Assembly (NCBI GenBank): GCA_012510305.1
Contig: JAAZIE010000335.1
Location: forward strand, 1-8,731
Source: Bacillota bacterium
GTDB taxonomy: Bacteria > Bacillota > Dethiobacteria > DTU022
Direction: 5' to 3'
Length of the DNA: 8,731 bases
The translations under genes were made by a program, and so were the position numbers. Below the pieces are notes generated by a model. That model was not told the origin of the DNA, did not search any database, and saw only the letters and a program-made list of their open reading frames with translations. How positions within the stretch are numbered: position 1 is the stretch's first letter; each line of letters starts with the position of its first letter. Below are positions 1-6,400 of the stretch, in pieces.

Positions 1-912
1 CGCGGCGCTGATGTGTACTTTGCCTTTCAGGGGGGGGAACCCCTGCTGGCGGGGCTCAATTTCTTTAGGGAATTTGTAGAGATAGCGGGCAGGCGGAATC
101 TCCACCGCTCCAGGATCTGCTATTCCATGCAGACCAACGGCATCCTTTTGGATGAGGGCTGGTGCCGTTTTTTGAAAGCCCACCGTTTTCTGGTAGGGCT
201 GTCGCTGGACGGCTATCCCGCCCTGCATGACCGTTACCGCCGGGACAGCGCGGGGGAAGGCACCTTTGGTGCAGTCATGAAAGCAGCGGAGCTGATGCAG
301 CGCCGGGGGGTGGATTTCAACATCTTAAGCGTGGTTACAGCGGCCCTGGCCGGGGAGATCGTGGAGGTCTACCGCTATTTTAAAGAGAAAAATTTCAGAT
401 TTATTCAGTTTATCCCTTACCTGGCCCCCCGGGGGGCCGGGGGACCCGATGAGCGGACCCTGTCCAACGAGCTCTACGCCGAATATTTGATCAAGCTGTT
501 CAAGTGCTACTATGAGGATTACAGGCAGGGTAATTATACCAGCATCAGGCAGTTTGACAACTACGTCCAACTGTCCCGGGGAAATCCGGCGGAGCAGTGC
601 GGGATGAACGGCCACTGTTCCGTTCAATTTGTCGTCGAAGGGGATGGAACGGTTTACCCTTGTGATTTTTACTGCACCGATGACTTTGCCCTGGGCAATG
701 TGGGTGAGCACAGTTTCAGGGAGCTGGGCTCCCAGGGCGCCGCTCGCTTTGTGGCCGGTTCACTGGCTGTACCCCGCAAATGCAGAAGCTGTTCCTTTTT
801 CCCCCTTTGCCGTGGCGGCGGCTGCAGGCGCTACCGCACTGCCGGCGATTACTGCGGTGCTTACCGGGAGTTCTTCGCTTACGCCGTTCCTTACTTGAAC
901 AAGATGGGTTGA
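1..912 (+). CDS. Radical SAM/SPASM protein, anaerobic sulfatase-maturase type (5' end missing)
   Basis: The reading frame is open from base 1, so the gene begins upstream and the GTG at 13 is internal. The N-terminal CxxxCxxC motif that binds the radical SAM cluster is therefore outside the window. What remains is diagnostic. FQGGEP near the left edge is the SAM-binding GGE motif, and QTNGILL and GLSLDG are typical TIM-barrel strands. The C-terminus is a SPASM domain: CGxxGHC (598-618), the pair YPCDFYC with an Asp right after the first Cys, then CxxC, a further Cys and CRGGGC. In anaerobic sulfatase-maturating enzymes (anSME) this Cys-Asp pair contains the proposed catalytic Asp, and the SPASM cysteines bind two auxiliary Fe-S clusters. 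Known members oxidise a Ser or Cys of a sulfatase to formylglycine. No sulfatase is visible here, so the substrate is unknown; it may be encoded upstream or be another target. Family is confident, exact role is inferred. Confidence 0.85.
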   Translation, partial: RGADVYFAFQGGEPLLAGLNFFREFVEIAGRRNLHRSRICYSMQTNGILLDEGWCRFLKAHRFLVGLSLDGYPALHDRYRRDSAGEGTFGAVMKAAELMQRRGVDFNILSVVTAALAGEIVEVYRYFKEKNFRFIQFIPYLAPRGAGGPDERTLSNELYAEYLIKLFKCYYEDYRQGNYTSIRQFDNYVQLSRGNPAEQCGMNGHCSVQFVVEGDGTVYPCDFYCTDDFALGNVGEHSFRELGSQGAARFVAGSLAVPRKCRSCSFFPLCRGGGCRRYRTAGDYCGAYREFFAYAVPYLNKMG

Positions 913-973
913 CTGGCGGCGGGTGCTGTTCCGGCGGTGACAGGGACCGGGGTTTTCTCCGGCAGGAAAGGGC

Positions 974-988
974 TTCGATTTAAACGAA
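974..988. promoter_or_regulatory. Imperfect palindrome upstream of xylA
   Basis: TTCGATTTAAACGAA is an odd-length palindrome with one mismatched pair, lying about 41 bases before the xylA start codon in the otherwise gene-free gap after the maturase gene. It could be an operator for a sugar regulator, but it does not match the XylR operator of Bacillus that I know, and no convincing -35/-10 pair is visible beside it. Low confidence. Confidence 0.2.
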
Positions 989-1015
989 TTGATTTAGGGG
1001 ATTACACGGAAGATG

Positions 1016-1024
1016 AAAGGAGGG
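1016..1024 (+). promoter_or_regulatory. Ribosome binding site that fixes the xylA start
   Basis: AAAGGAGGG stands 5 bases before ATG 1030. The same frame is open back to 913 and has a GTG at 937, but the sequence before 1030 does not resemble xylose isomerase and the GTG has no good ribosome binding site. The site therefore favours 1030 as the start. Confidence 0.8.
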
Positions 1025-1029
1025 TTATC

Positions 1030-2346
1030 ATGGGGATTTACTTTGATTTTGTGGACAAAGTGCGCTTTGAAGGCCCCGGTTCCAAGAACCCTTTTGCATT
1101 CAAATTCTATGATCGCGACAGGGCTGTCCTGGGCAAAACGATGCGGGAACATTTGCCCTTTGCCTTGGCCTGGTGGCACAGCCTGGTCAATAGCGGTACC
1201 GATATGTTTGGTGCCGCCACAGCGGATAAATCCTTTGGCGCCGTTCCCGGGACCATGGAACACGCCTGCGCCAGGGTGGATGCCGGTTTCGAGTTTATGC
1301 AGAAATTGGGGATCGAATATTTTTGTTTTCACGATGTCGATCTGGTCCCGGAAGACGATGACATCAATGTAACCAACGCCAGGTTGGATCGGATCACCGA
1401 TTATATATCGAAAAAGATGAAGAGCACCGGGATCAAATGCCTCTGGGGTACGGCCAATATGTTCAGCAATCCCCACTTTATGAACGGCGCGGGCTCGACC
1501 AATTCGGCTGCGGTCTACTGTTTTGCCGCCGCCCAGGTCAAAAAAGCGCTGGATTGTACCGTCAAGCTGGGCGGACGGGGTTATGTTTTCTGGGGCGGCA
1601 GGGAGGGCTACGAAACCCTGCTGAATACGGATATACAATTTGAGCTGGAGAATATCGCCGCCCTGATGAAGATGGCGGTAGTTTATGGCCGCAGTATCGG
1701 CTTTACCGGCGATTTCTACATCGAGCCCAAGCCGAAAGAGCCGATGAAACACCAGTACGATTTTGACGCCGCTACCGCTGCTGCTTTTTTACGTTATTAC
1801 GGCCTGGAAAAGGATTTCAAATTGAATATTGAAGCCAATCACGCCACCCTGGCCGGTCATACCTTCCAGCATGAGCTGCGCATTGCGGCCATTAACGGCA
1901 TGCTCGGCAGTATTGATGCCAACCAGGGCGATACCCTGCTGGGATGGGATACCGATCATTTTCCCTTTGACGTCTACGAAGCTACGATGTGCCTCTATGA
2001 GGTCCTAAAAGCGGGGGGTCTTACCGGAGGATTCAATTTTGACGCCAAGAACCGGCGTCCCTCCTGCACACCGGAGGATCTGTTTCATGGTTTTATCCTC
2101 GGTATGGACACCTTTGCCCTGGGCCTGCTGAAGGCGGCAGAAATAATCGAAGACGGCAGGGTCGACACCTTTTTAAAAAAGCGTTACGCCAGCTTTGAAA
2201 GCGGCATCGGCGCAAGGATCCGCCGTGGAGAAATCACTCTTGAGGAGTTGGCTGCAGAAGCGGCGAAGCTTAAAGAACCGCCGCCGCCGGGCTCCGGCTG
2301 TCAGGAATACCTGGAATCAATTATAAATTCAATTCTATTCCGGTGA
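1030..2346 (+). CDS. xylA: Xylose isomerase (class II)
   Basis: Cytoplasmic enzyme that interconverts D-xylose and D-xylulose, the first step of bacterial xylose use. It is a 438-residue TIM barrel, the usual length for the long class II form. The active-site residues fall at or within one position of the standard class II numbering: HDVD at 101-104 (His101 and Asp104), Trp139, Glu232 and Lys234 in IEPKPKEP, Glu268 and His271 in IEANHATLAGH, Asp296, Asp307 and Asp309 in the segment from SIDANQGD to DTDHFP, and Asp338 in FNFDAK (one residue earlier than the usual 339). These provide the two divalent-metal sites. The signature VFWGGREGYETL is also present. ATG 1030 is chosen from its ribosome binding site and from homology starting at YFDFVDKVRFEGP. 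The stop codon is 9 bases before xylB, with the xylB ribosome binding site overlapping the end of the gene. Confidence 0.97.
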   Translation: MGIYFDFVDKVRFEGPGSKNPFAFKFYDRDRAVLGKTMREHLPFALAWWHSLVNSGTDMFGAATADKSFGAVPGTMEHACARVDAGFEFMQKLGIEYFCFHDVDLVPEDDDINVTNARLDRITDYISKKMKSTGIKCLWGTANMFSNPHFMNGAGSTNSAAVYCFAAAQVKKALDCTVKLGGRGYVFWGGREGYETLLNTDIQFELENIAALMKMAVVYGRSIGFTGDFYIEPKPKEPMKHQYDFDAATAAAFLRYYGLEKDFKLNIEANHATLAGHTFQHELRIAAINGMLGSIDANQGDTLLGWDTDHFPFDVYEATMCLYEVLKAGGLTGGFNFDAKNRRPSCTPEDLFHGFILGMDTFALGLLKAAEIIEDGRVDTFLKKRYASFESGIGARIRRGEITLEELAAEAAKLKEPPPPGSGCQEYLESIINSILFR

Positions 2347-2355
2347 GGTGATCAG

Positions 2356-3831
2356 ATGAACTATTATATCGGTATTGATCTGGGCACCTCTTCAGTAAAG
2401 CTAATTCTCATGGACTCTTCGGGTAAGATCCGCCGTATTCTTTCCAGGACTTACCCCGCCTCCTATCCCCGGAGCGGCTGGTCCGAACAGAATCCGGAGG
2501 ACTGGTATGACCGCACCATGAGCGGCCTGCAGGAGTTGTTGGAGGGGGCAGACCGGTCAAGAGTCTGCGGTCTCAGTTTAGGCGGGCAGATGCACGGCCT
2601 GGTGGCTTTGGATAAGGATGATCGGGTGATCCGTCCGGCCATTCTCTGGAATGATGGCCGGGCCACAGCGGAGGTGGAGTATCTCAACGATGTTGTCGGT
2701 ACAGATAAACTCTCCCGGTGGACCGGCAATATCGCTTTTGCCGGGTTTACTGCGCCCAAGCTGCTCTGGATGAAGGAGCAGGAGCCGCAGCGCTTTGCCA
2801 GGATTGCCAAGATCATGCTGCCGAAAGATTATCTGGCCTACAGGCTTACCGGGGTACACTGCACCGACCCCACGGATGCCTCGGGCATGCTGCTCTTTGA
2901 TGTAAAAAACCGGTCCTGGTCCCATGAAATGATCGAGATTTGTGGAATTCGGGAAGAGATGCTGGCCCGGGTTTATGAGAGCTTCGAACCCGTGGGCCGG
3001 CTGAAAGAAGAGCCGGCGGGCGCACTGGGCCTGGGCGAGGTGCTCGTAGCCGCCGGTGCCGGTGACAATGCTGCGGCGGCCCTGGGTACCGGCACGGTGA
3101 GCGAAGGGCAGTGCAATATTTCCCTGGGCACCTCGGGGACCGTCTTCATTCCCTGTGAACGCTTTATCGTGGACGGGAAGAATGCGCTTCACAGCTTTGC
3201 CCATGCAGACGGCAACTACCACCTGATGGGCTGTATCCTGTCGGCTGCTTCCTGCGGGAAATGGTGGTTGGAAGATATTTTAAAAACGGACGACTATGCC
3301 GGTGAAACGGCCTCTTTTACCGGCGGCGGCAAGAACGAGGTCTTTTTCTTGCCTTATCTCATGGGAGAGCGTTCTCCCCATAACGATGCCTGCGCCAGGG
3401 GTCTTTTTCTGGGCATGAATATGCATACCACCCGCGCCGGGATGACGCAGGCGGTTTACGAAGGCGTCACCTTCGCCCTCCGGGATTCTGTGGAGATAGC
3501 CCGGAATATGGGTATTTCCCCCCATCGTTCCCGGCTCTGCGGCGGCGGAGCCCGTTCCGGGGCCTGGCGTCAGATGGCGGCGGATATTCTCAACCTGGAG
3601 ATGGATCTTCTGGAAACAGAAGAAGGTCCGGCCCTGGGGGCGGCGATGTTGGCGGCGGTGGCTTGCGGCGAATATGGAAGCGTCGAGGAAGCGGCGGCGC
3701 AGATTGTGCGGATCAAAGAGACGGTGGCTCCCAACCCGGAAGCGGTGGAGACTTACGAAGCGCGTTATCAATTTTTTAGAGAGCTTTACCCGGCGGTGAA
3801 AGAGCTATTTCGCCGGGCGGTGTTCTCTTAA
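2356..3831 (+). CDS. xylB: Xylulokinase
   Basis: Phosphorylates D-xylulose with ATP to D-xylulose 5-phosphate, which feeds the pentose phosphate pathway. It is a 491-residue FGGY-family kinase with the ASKHA fold. Visible motifs in order are DLGTSSVK at 8-15 (phosphate loop), GGQMHG at 76-81 (xylulose-contacting Met-His seen in xylulokinases), WNDGR at 98-102, GAGDNAA with the probable catalytic base Asp237, ISLGTSGT (second phosphate segment), EGVTFALRD and CGGGARSGAWRQ (FGGY C-terminal signature and adenosine site). The start follows a ribosome binding site, GGTGAGGTG, that overlaps the xylA stop, so the two genes are translated from one message. No xylose transporter or xylose regulator is seen in the window. 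No clear terminator follows the stop. Confidence 0.96.
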   Translation: MNYYIGIDLGTSSVKLILMDSSGKIRRILSRTYPASYPRSGWSEQNPEDWYDRTMSGLQELLEGADRSRVCGLSLGGQMHGLVALDKDDRVIRPAILWNDGRATAEVEYLNDVVGTDKLSRWTGNIAFAGFTAPKLLWMKEQEPQRFARIAKIMLPKDYLAYRLTGVHCTDPTDASGMLLFDVKNRSWSHEMIEICGIREEMLARVYESFEPVGRLKEEPAGALGLGEVLVAAGAGDNAAAALGTGTVSEGQCNISLGTSGTVFIPCERFIVDGKNALHSFAHADGNYHLMGCILSAASCGKWWLEDILKTDDYAGETASFTGGGKNEVFFLPYLMGERSPHNDACARGLFLGMNMHTTRAGMTQAVYEGVTFALRDSVEIARNMGISPHRSRLCGGGARSGAWRQMAADILNLEMDLLETEEGPALGAAMLAAVACGEYGSVEEAAAQIVRIKETVAPNPEAVETYEARYQFFRELYPAVKELFRRAVFS

Positions 3832-3874
3832 TTTCCGGCCGGTGCCGTTGGGTAAATTTAGTATGAAAATATAT

Positions 3875-3903
3875 TTGACAGGCGCCCCTGTTTGGGTTAA
3901 AGT
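3875..3903 (+). promoter_or_regulatory. Sigma-A type promoter for the DUF5320 genes
   Basis: A perfect -35 TTGACA (3875-3880), a 17-base spacer and TAAAGT (3898-3903, 4 of 6 matches to TATAAT). The predicted start of transcription is near 3910, about 49 bases before the first DUF5320 start codon. The surrounding stretch is locally AT-rich, as expected of a promoter. Confidence 0.6.
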
Positions 3904-3916
3904 AAGGGTGAAAGAA

Positions 3917-3932
3917 GTTAGGCATGCCTAAC
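3917..3932. promoter_or_regulatory. Perfect 16-bp palindrome, probable operator (DtxR/metal-box-like)
   Basis: GTTAGGCATGCCTAAC is fully self-complementary and starts about 7 bases after the predicted transcription start, where a bound repressor would block initiation or early elongation. The core TTAGG-N4-CCTAA has the same half-sites and spacing as the first part of the DtxR/IdeR iron box. That similarity is from memory and does not identify the regulator. No DtxR-family gene is present in the window. Confidence 0.5.
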
Positions 3933-3958
3933 AATGTTATGTGAAAGGGGGTCTGGTT

Positions 3959-4168
3959 ATGCCTGGATTTGACGGTTCCGGCCCCGCGGGTGGTGGACCG
4001 ATGACCGGCCGGGGTCGCGGTTTTTGCGCAGAGCCCCTCGCTGATCGTGAGGGTTCTCCACAAGACTTTGAACGCCGGGGGCTCCGGCGATTTGGCCGGC
4101 CGCGCTTGGGATTGGGCTTGGGAAGGAGGCGTGGTCGCGGTCGCGGCCGCGGCCGCAGATGGTGGTAG
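3959..4168 (+). CDS. DUF5320 small protein with Arg/Gly-rich tail
   Basis: A 69-residue protein whose first 23 residues carry the DUF5320 pattern: MPGFDGSGP, a Gly-rich link, then MTGRGRGFC with a Cys at position 23. The function of the family is unknown; members are often near iron-molybdenum cofactor-type or other metal-related genes in anaerobes. The middle is charged, and the C-terminus is a run of Gly-Arg pairs ending in two Trp, encoded by an imperfect GGTCGC/GGCCGC repeat (about 4131-4157). No membrane segment or signal peptide is present. ATG 3959 is preferred over GTG 3941 because AAAGGGGGT lies just ahead of it and the family signature begins there. It is the first of two tandem paralogues and is preceded by a promoter and palindrome. 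Confidence 0.75.
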   Translation: MPGFDGSGPAGGGPMTGRGRGFCAEPLADREGSPQDFERRGLRRFGRPRLGLGLGRRRGRGRGRGRRWW

Positions 4169-4214
4169 CATCTTTATTTTAAGCCACTACTTAACCGGGA
4201 GGAGGTTGATTTGA

Positions 4215-4493
4215 ATGCCGGGTGGCGATGGTACCGGTCCGCTGGGCCGGGGGCCGCTTACCGGGAGAGGCTTTGGATACTGCTCGGGCTTGGGTTATCA
4301 AAGGCCCGGCTATGGCCGTCCTTTTTTCGGGCGCGGATTCCGGGGTTACGGCTCGCCCTGGTCCCGGTTTTACCGCGAAGATGCGGCTGATGAGAGGCTT
4401 TCTCTTCAGCGCCAGGCTGACTTTATGAAAAGGCAGCTTCGGGCGATTGAGGAAAGATTAAAAGAGATAGAGAGCCCGGATGTTGACGATTAG
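4215..4493 (+). CDS. DUF5320 small protein with C-terminal coiled coil
   Basis: A 92-residue paralogue of the upstream gene. It has the same N-terminal pattern (MPGGDGTGP, then PLTGRGFGYC) with a Cys at position 23, followed by a Gly/Tyr/Phe/Arg-rich segment (about 25-52). The charged helix from about residue 58 to 88 (RLSLQRQADFMKRQLRAIEE and on) has heptad-like spacing and probably forms a coiled coil, the common architecture of the family. The start has GGGAGGAGG upstream. It lies 46 bases after its partner, so the two are probably one transcript. Molecular function is unknown. Compared with the first copy, this one keeps the helix, while the first ends in Gly-Arg repeats instead. Confidence 0.8.
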   Translation: MPGGDGTGPLGRGPLTGRGFGYCSGLGYQRPGYGRPFFGRGFRGYGSPWSRFYREDAADERLSLQRQADFMKRQLRAIEERLKEIESPDVDD

Positions 4494-4529
4494 GTTCACA
4501 TGCCGGGTGTCCGGGATCATAGCAGCAAC

Positions 4530-4578
4530 GAAGACGGTGTTGATATGAGTGTTTATCGCTCATTCCGGCACCGTCTTC
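4530..4578 (+). terminator. Long hairpin after the DUF5320 pair, possible terminator
   Basis: The arms GAAGACGGTG (4530-4539) and CACCGTCTTC (4569-4578) are a perfect 10-bp inverted repeat. Inside, ATGAGTG and CGCTCAT form a second 7-bp stem with one G-T pair and a 5-base loop, separated from the outer stem by 5-base bulges on each side. A weak T-rich stretch (CTTTGTTCT) follows, so termination is plausible but not strong. Near-copies of CCGGATCAT flank the structure (4511-4520 and 4589-4597). Confidence 0.5.
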
Positions 4579-4616
4579 CTTTGTTCTACCGGATCATGGT
4601 ATGGGGGGAATAAAAT

Positions 4617-5063
4617 ATGAGCACCGGTACTGTTCGCGCGGTCTGCTTATCAGCTGAACGCGGTGTGCCCAAGCTGGATCAGGGTAACGGTTACCTGAAA
4701 GAAGACTTTGGTCTGCTGGGAGATGCCCATGCCGGGCCGGGTAAACGGCAGGTGAGTATTTTACTGGAACAGCACCTTGCTGCGGTGGTGGAAAAACTGG
4801 GCCGGAAACCCGCCCCGGGCAGTTTTGCGGAAAATCTGTTGGTGAGCGGCTTGCCTGACTCCGACTTGGAGGAGGGCACCTTGCTTCGAGCCGGCGAGGC
4901 GGTTGTTGAAATTACTGCAACCGGTAAAGACGCTGCTGAAGAGCACACCTATGCATATGAAGGTTTTAGCCTGTTGGCGGAACGGGGGTTATTTGGCAGG
5001 GTCCTAAAAGGCGGATGGGTCAAAATAGATGATCCGGTTGTGGTTGAGCGGGCTAAAGGTTAA
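4617..5063 (+). CDS. Small MOSC-domain protein
   Basis: A single MOSC domain of 148 residues, a normal length for the stand-alone bacterial form. Recognisable family segments are LLGDAHAG at 33-40 and KRQVSIL at 43-49, PGSFAENLLVSG at 67-78, LEEGTLLRAGEAVVEIT at 84-100, and the C-terminal GLFGRVLKGGWVKIDD. MOSC domains are related to the C-terminus of molybdenum cofactor sulfurase and are thought to carry sulfur on a conserved Cys in a GKxC-like segment. Here the segment reads GKDAAEEHTY (103-112) and has no Cys; the only Cys is at residue 10. A persulfide-carrier role is therefore doubtful, and function is unresolved. The start has GGGGGGAA 7 bases ahead. It follows the DUF5320 pair on the same strand, a neighbourhood consistent with metal or molybdenum metabolism. 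Confidence 0.85.
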   Translation: MSTGTVRAVCLSAERGVPKLDQGNGYLKEDFGLLGDAHAGPGKRQVSILLEQHLAAVVEKLGRKPAPGSFAENLLVSGLPDSDLEEGTLLRAGEAVVEITATGKDAAEEHTYAYEGFSLLAERGLFGRVLKGGWVKIDDPVVVERAKG

Positions 5064-5120
5064 ACTGCTTTTGGGTAAAGCATAATTTACGGGAAAAGGC
5101 CGCTGTTTGGCGCAATTTGC

Positions 5121-5152
5121 AGGATAGATGCATTTATTGTCGAACCTATCCT
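5121..5152. repeat. 7-bp inverted repeat before the XRE gene
   Basis: AGGATAG (5121-5127) and CTATCCT (5146-5152) are perfect complements separated by 18 bases, ending just before the ribosome binding site of the XRE gene. A repressor could use such a site for autoregulation, or the RNA could fold around the ribosome binding site. No strong -35/-10 pair is obvious nearby. Low confidence in function. Confidence 0.35.
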
Positions 5153-5171
5153 CAGAAGGAGGCGGTTTTTA

Positions 5172-5420
5172 ATGCATGCGGCCTTAGGACTGAGGATCAG
5201 GGCCTTGCGGCGTCTCAAGAGAATGACTCAACAGGAACTGGCGGAAAGGCTTGGATTCTCTGCGACCATGCTTAGTTATATTGAAAGAGGGCATCGAAAG
5301 CCCTCCCCGCAACTGCTCGAGAAAATTGCACAGGAACTGAACGTTGACCGTGAAGAACTATTTATTATCAAGGAGAGCGCCAATGCCCCTTATGCCTCTG
5401 GAAGGGCTACCGGTTACTGA
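5172..5420 (+). CDS. XRE-family helix-turn-helix regulator (single domain)
   Basis: An 82-residue protein made almost entirely of one HTH_3 (Cro/CI-type) DNA-binding domain. LGLRIRALRRLKRMTQQELA, then ERLGFSATMLSYIERGHRKP, place the turn and recognition helix at roughly residues 19-43. LEKIAQELNVDREELF is the usual closing helices. There is no sensory or dimerisation domain beyond this, so any signal input must come from elsewhere. A strong ribosome binding site (AGAAGGAGG) lies 8 bases before ATG 5172. The 3' end overlaps the next gene by 38 bases, so the two are co-transcribed and likely translationally coupled. Targets are unknown; autoregulation of this operon is an inference. Confidence 0.88.
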   Translation: MHAALGLRIRALRRLKRMTQQELAERLGFSATMLSYIERGHRKPSPQLLEKIAQELNVDREELFIIKESANAPYASGRATGY

Positions 5421-6398
5421 GATCGGCCCGGTTACAGTCTGTCCCGCTGTAGCGCTGGCCCCCATGGCCGGCTTCACCGGGCATCCCTGTCGGATCCTGG
5501 CTCGCGAGCACGGTTGCGGCCTCGTATTTACGGAGATGATTCACGCGCGGGCACTGCTGCATGGAGGGAAGCACGTTTTTTTTTGACCCATTTTAGTGAA
5601 GCGGAGCGGCCCATCGGGCTGCAACTGTTCGGCTCCGAACCGGACCTGCTGGCTGCTGCAGCCCAAAAAGCGGAAGGGCTGGGAGTGGATCTGATAGATC
5701 TCAACTTGGGCTGCCCCGCGCCGCGGATTGTGCACAGCGGCGAAGGAGGGGCGCTGCTGAGGCAGCCTGAGCATTGCAGCAAAATTTTCGAAGCGGTGGT
5801 GCAGGCAGTGGCCTGCCCGGTAACCATAAAGCTGCGTTTGGGTTGGGATGAAAAGCAGGTTAACGCCGGAGAAATTGCCAGGCGGGCTGAAGACGCCGGA
5901 ATCGGGGCAGTTACCGTCCACGGCCGCACCGTGGCCCAGGGCTTCAGTGGAAAAGCGGATTGGGGGGCGATCGGCCGGGTTAAGGAAGCTGTGCGCATAC
6001 CGGTGTTCGGCAACGGCGATGTTACCTCCGCCGGTGACGCTGCGGCCCTGTTGGAGCGCTGCGGTTGTGACGGGGTCATGATCGGACGGGCGGCGCTGGG
6101 CAATCCATGGATTTTCAGGCAGATCCGGAGTCAACTGGAGGGGAACAAACCTGAACCACCGCCAAGTTTGCAGGAGAGGCTTGCCGTATACCGGCGCCAT
6201 TTAGAGCTCTCTATCAGTTACCGGGGTGAAGGCGGCGCCTTACGCGAGATGCGCCGTCAGGCGGCACGCTACCTGCGGGGTTTTCCCGGAGCGGCCGGCG
6301 CCAGAAATAGAATTATGGGAGCAGGTTCGGCCGAGCGCTTGTTTAAAGTGATCGGGGAGCTGTCTAATTGTGATATTATTGAACGAGGAGGTGAATAG
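5383..6398 (+). CDS. dusB: tRNA-dihydrouridine synthase (DusB type), frame broken at a T9 run
   Basis: FMN enzyme that reduces specific uridines in tRNA to dihydrouridine using NADPH. The first part (5383-5586) encodes VALAPMAGFTGHPCRILA and GLVFTEMIHARALLHGG, then ends at TGA within sequence that should continue. The second part continues in the frame one base back: FLTHFSEAERPIGLQLFGSE, DLNLGCPAPRIVHSGEGGAL (with the catalytic Cys in NLGCP), TIKLRLGWDE, VTVHGRT, PVFGNGDVTS, GVMIGRAALGNPWIF, and a DusB-like C-terminal helical domain with MRRQAARYLRGFPGAAGARN. The switch falls at nine T (5576-5584). One extra T would give an unbroken 338-residue protein of normal family length, and all motifs on both sides are well conserved. 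This argues for a sequencing indel or slippage rather than old decay. The start is ATG 5383 with AAGGAG 7 bases ahead, inside the XRE gene. Confidence 0.88.
5576..5584 (+). other. T9 homopolymer at the dus frame break
   Basis: Nine consecutive T sit exactly where the two dus frames meet, followed at once by GA, giving TGA in the first frame. A GGAGGG (5563-5568) lies 7 bases before the run. A gain of one T, by sequence correction or by transcriptional or ribosomal -1 slippage, fuses the frames. Confidence 0.7.
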
Positions 6399-6400
6399 AG

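Noticed and set aside
947..962. Small hairpin CCGGGG-TTTT-CTCCGG after the maturase gene
   Set aside because: It has only six pairs including a G-T pair and no following T-run, so it is not a convincing terminator.
913..1029. In-frame extension of xylA back to GTG 937, in the same frame as the preceding maturase gene
   Set aside because: The stop at 910-912 separates the genes, the added residues do not resemble xylose isomerase, and a strong ribosome binding site sits just before ATG 1030. Active-site numbering also fits the 1030 start.
994..1752. Long minus-strand open frames opposite xylA, xylB, dus and the dehydrogenase gene
   Set aside because: They lie opposite clearly recognised genes, lack ribosome binding sites and show no recognisable protein motifs. 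They are a by-product of GC-rich codon use.
4179..4194. TTAAG/CTTAA inverted repeat between the two DUF5320 genes
   Set aside because: Five-base AT-rich arms are easily found by chance, and no T-run or promoter elements accompany them.
5514..5586. Separate start for the second dus half at 5514
   Set aside because: Residues before the T-run in that frame (RPRIYGDDSRAG and on) do not match any Dus protein, whereas the other frame does. The second half has no start of its own.
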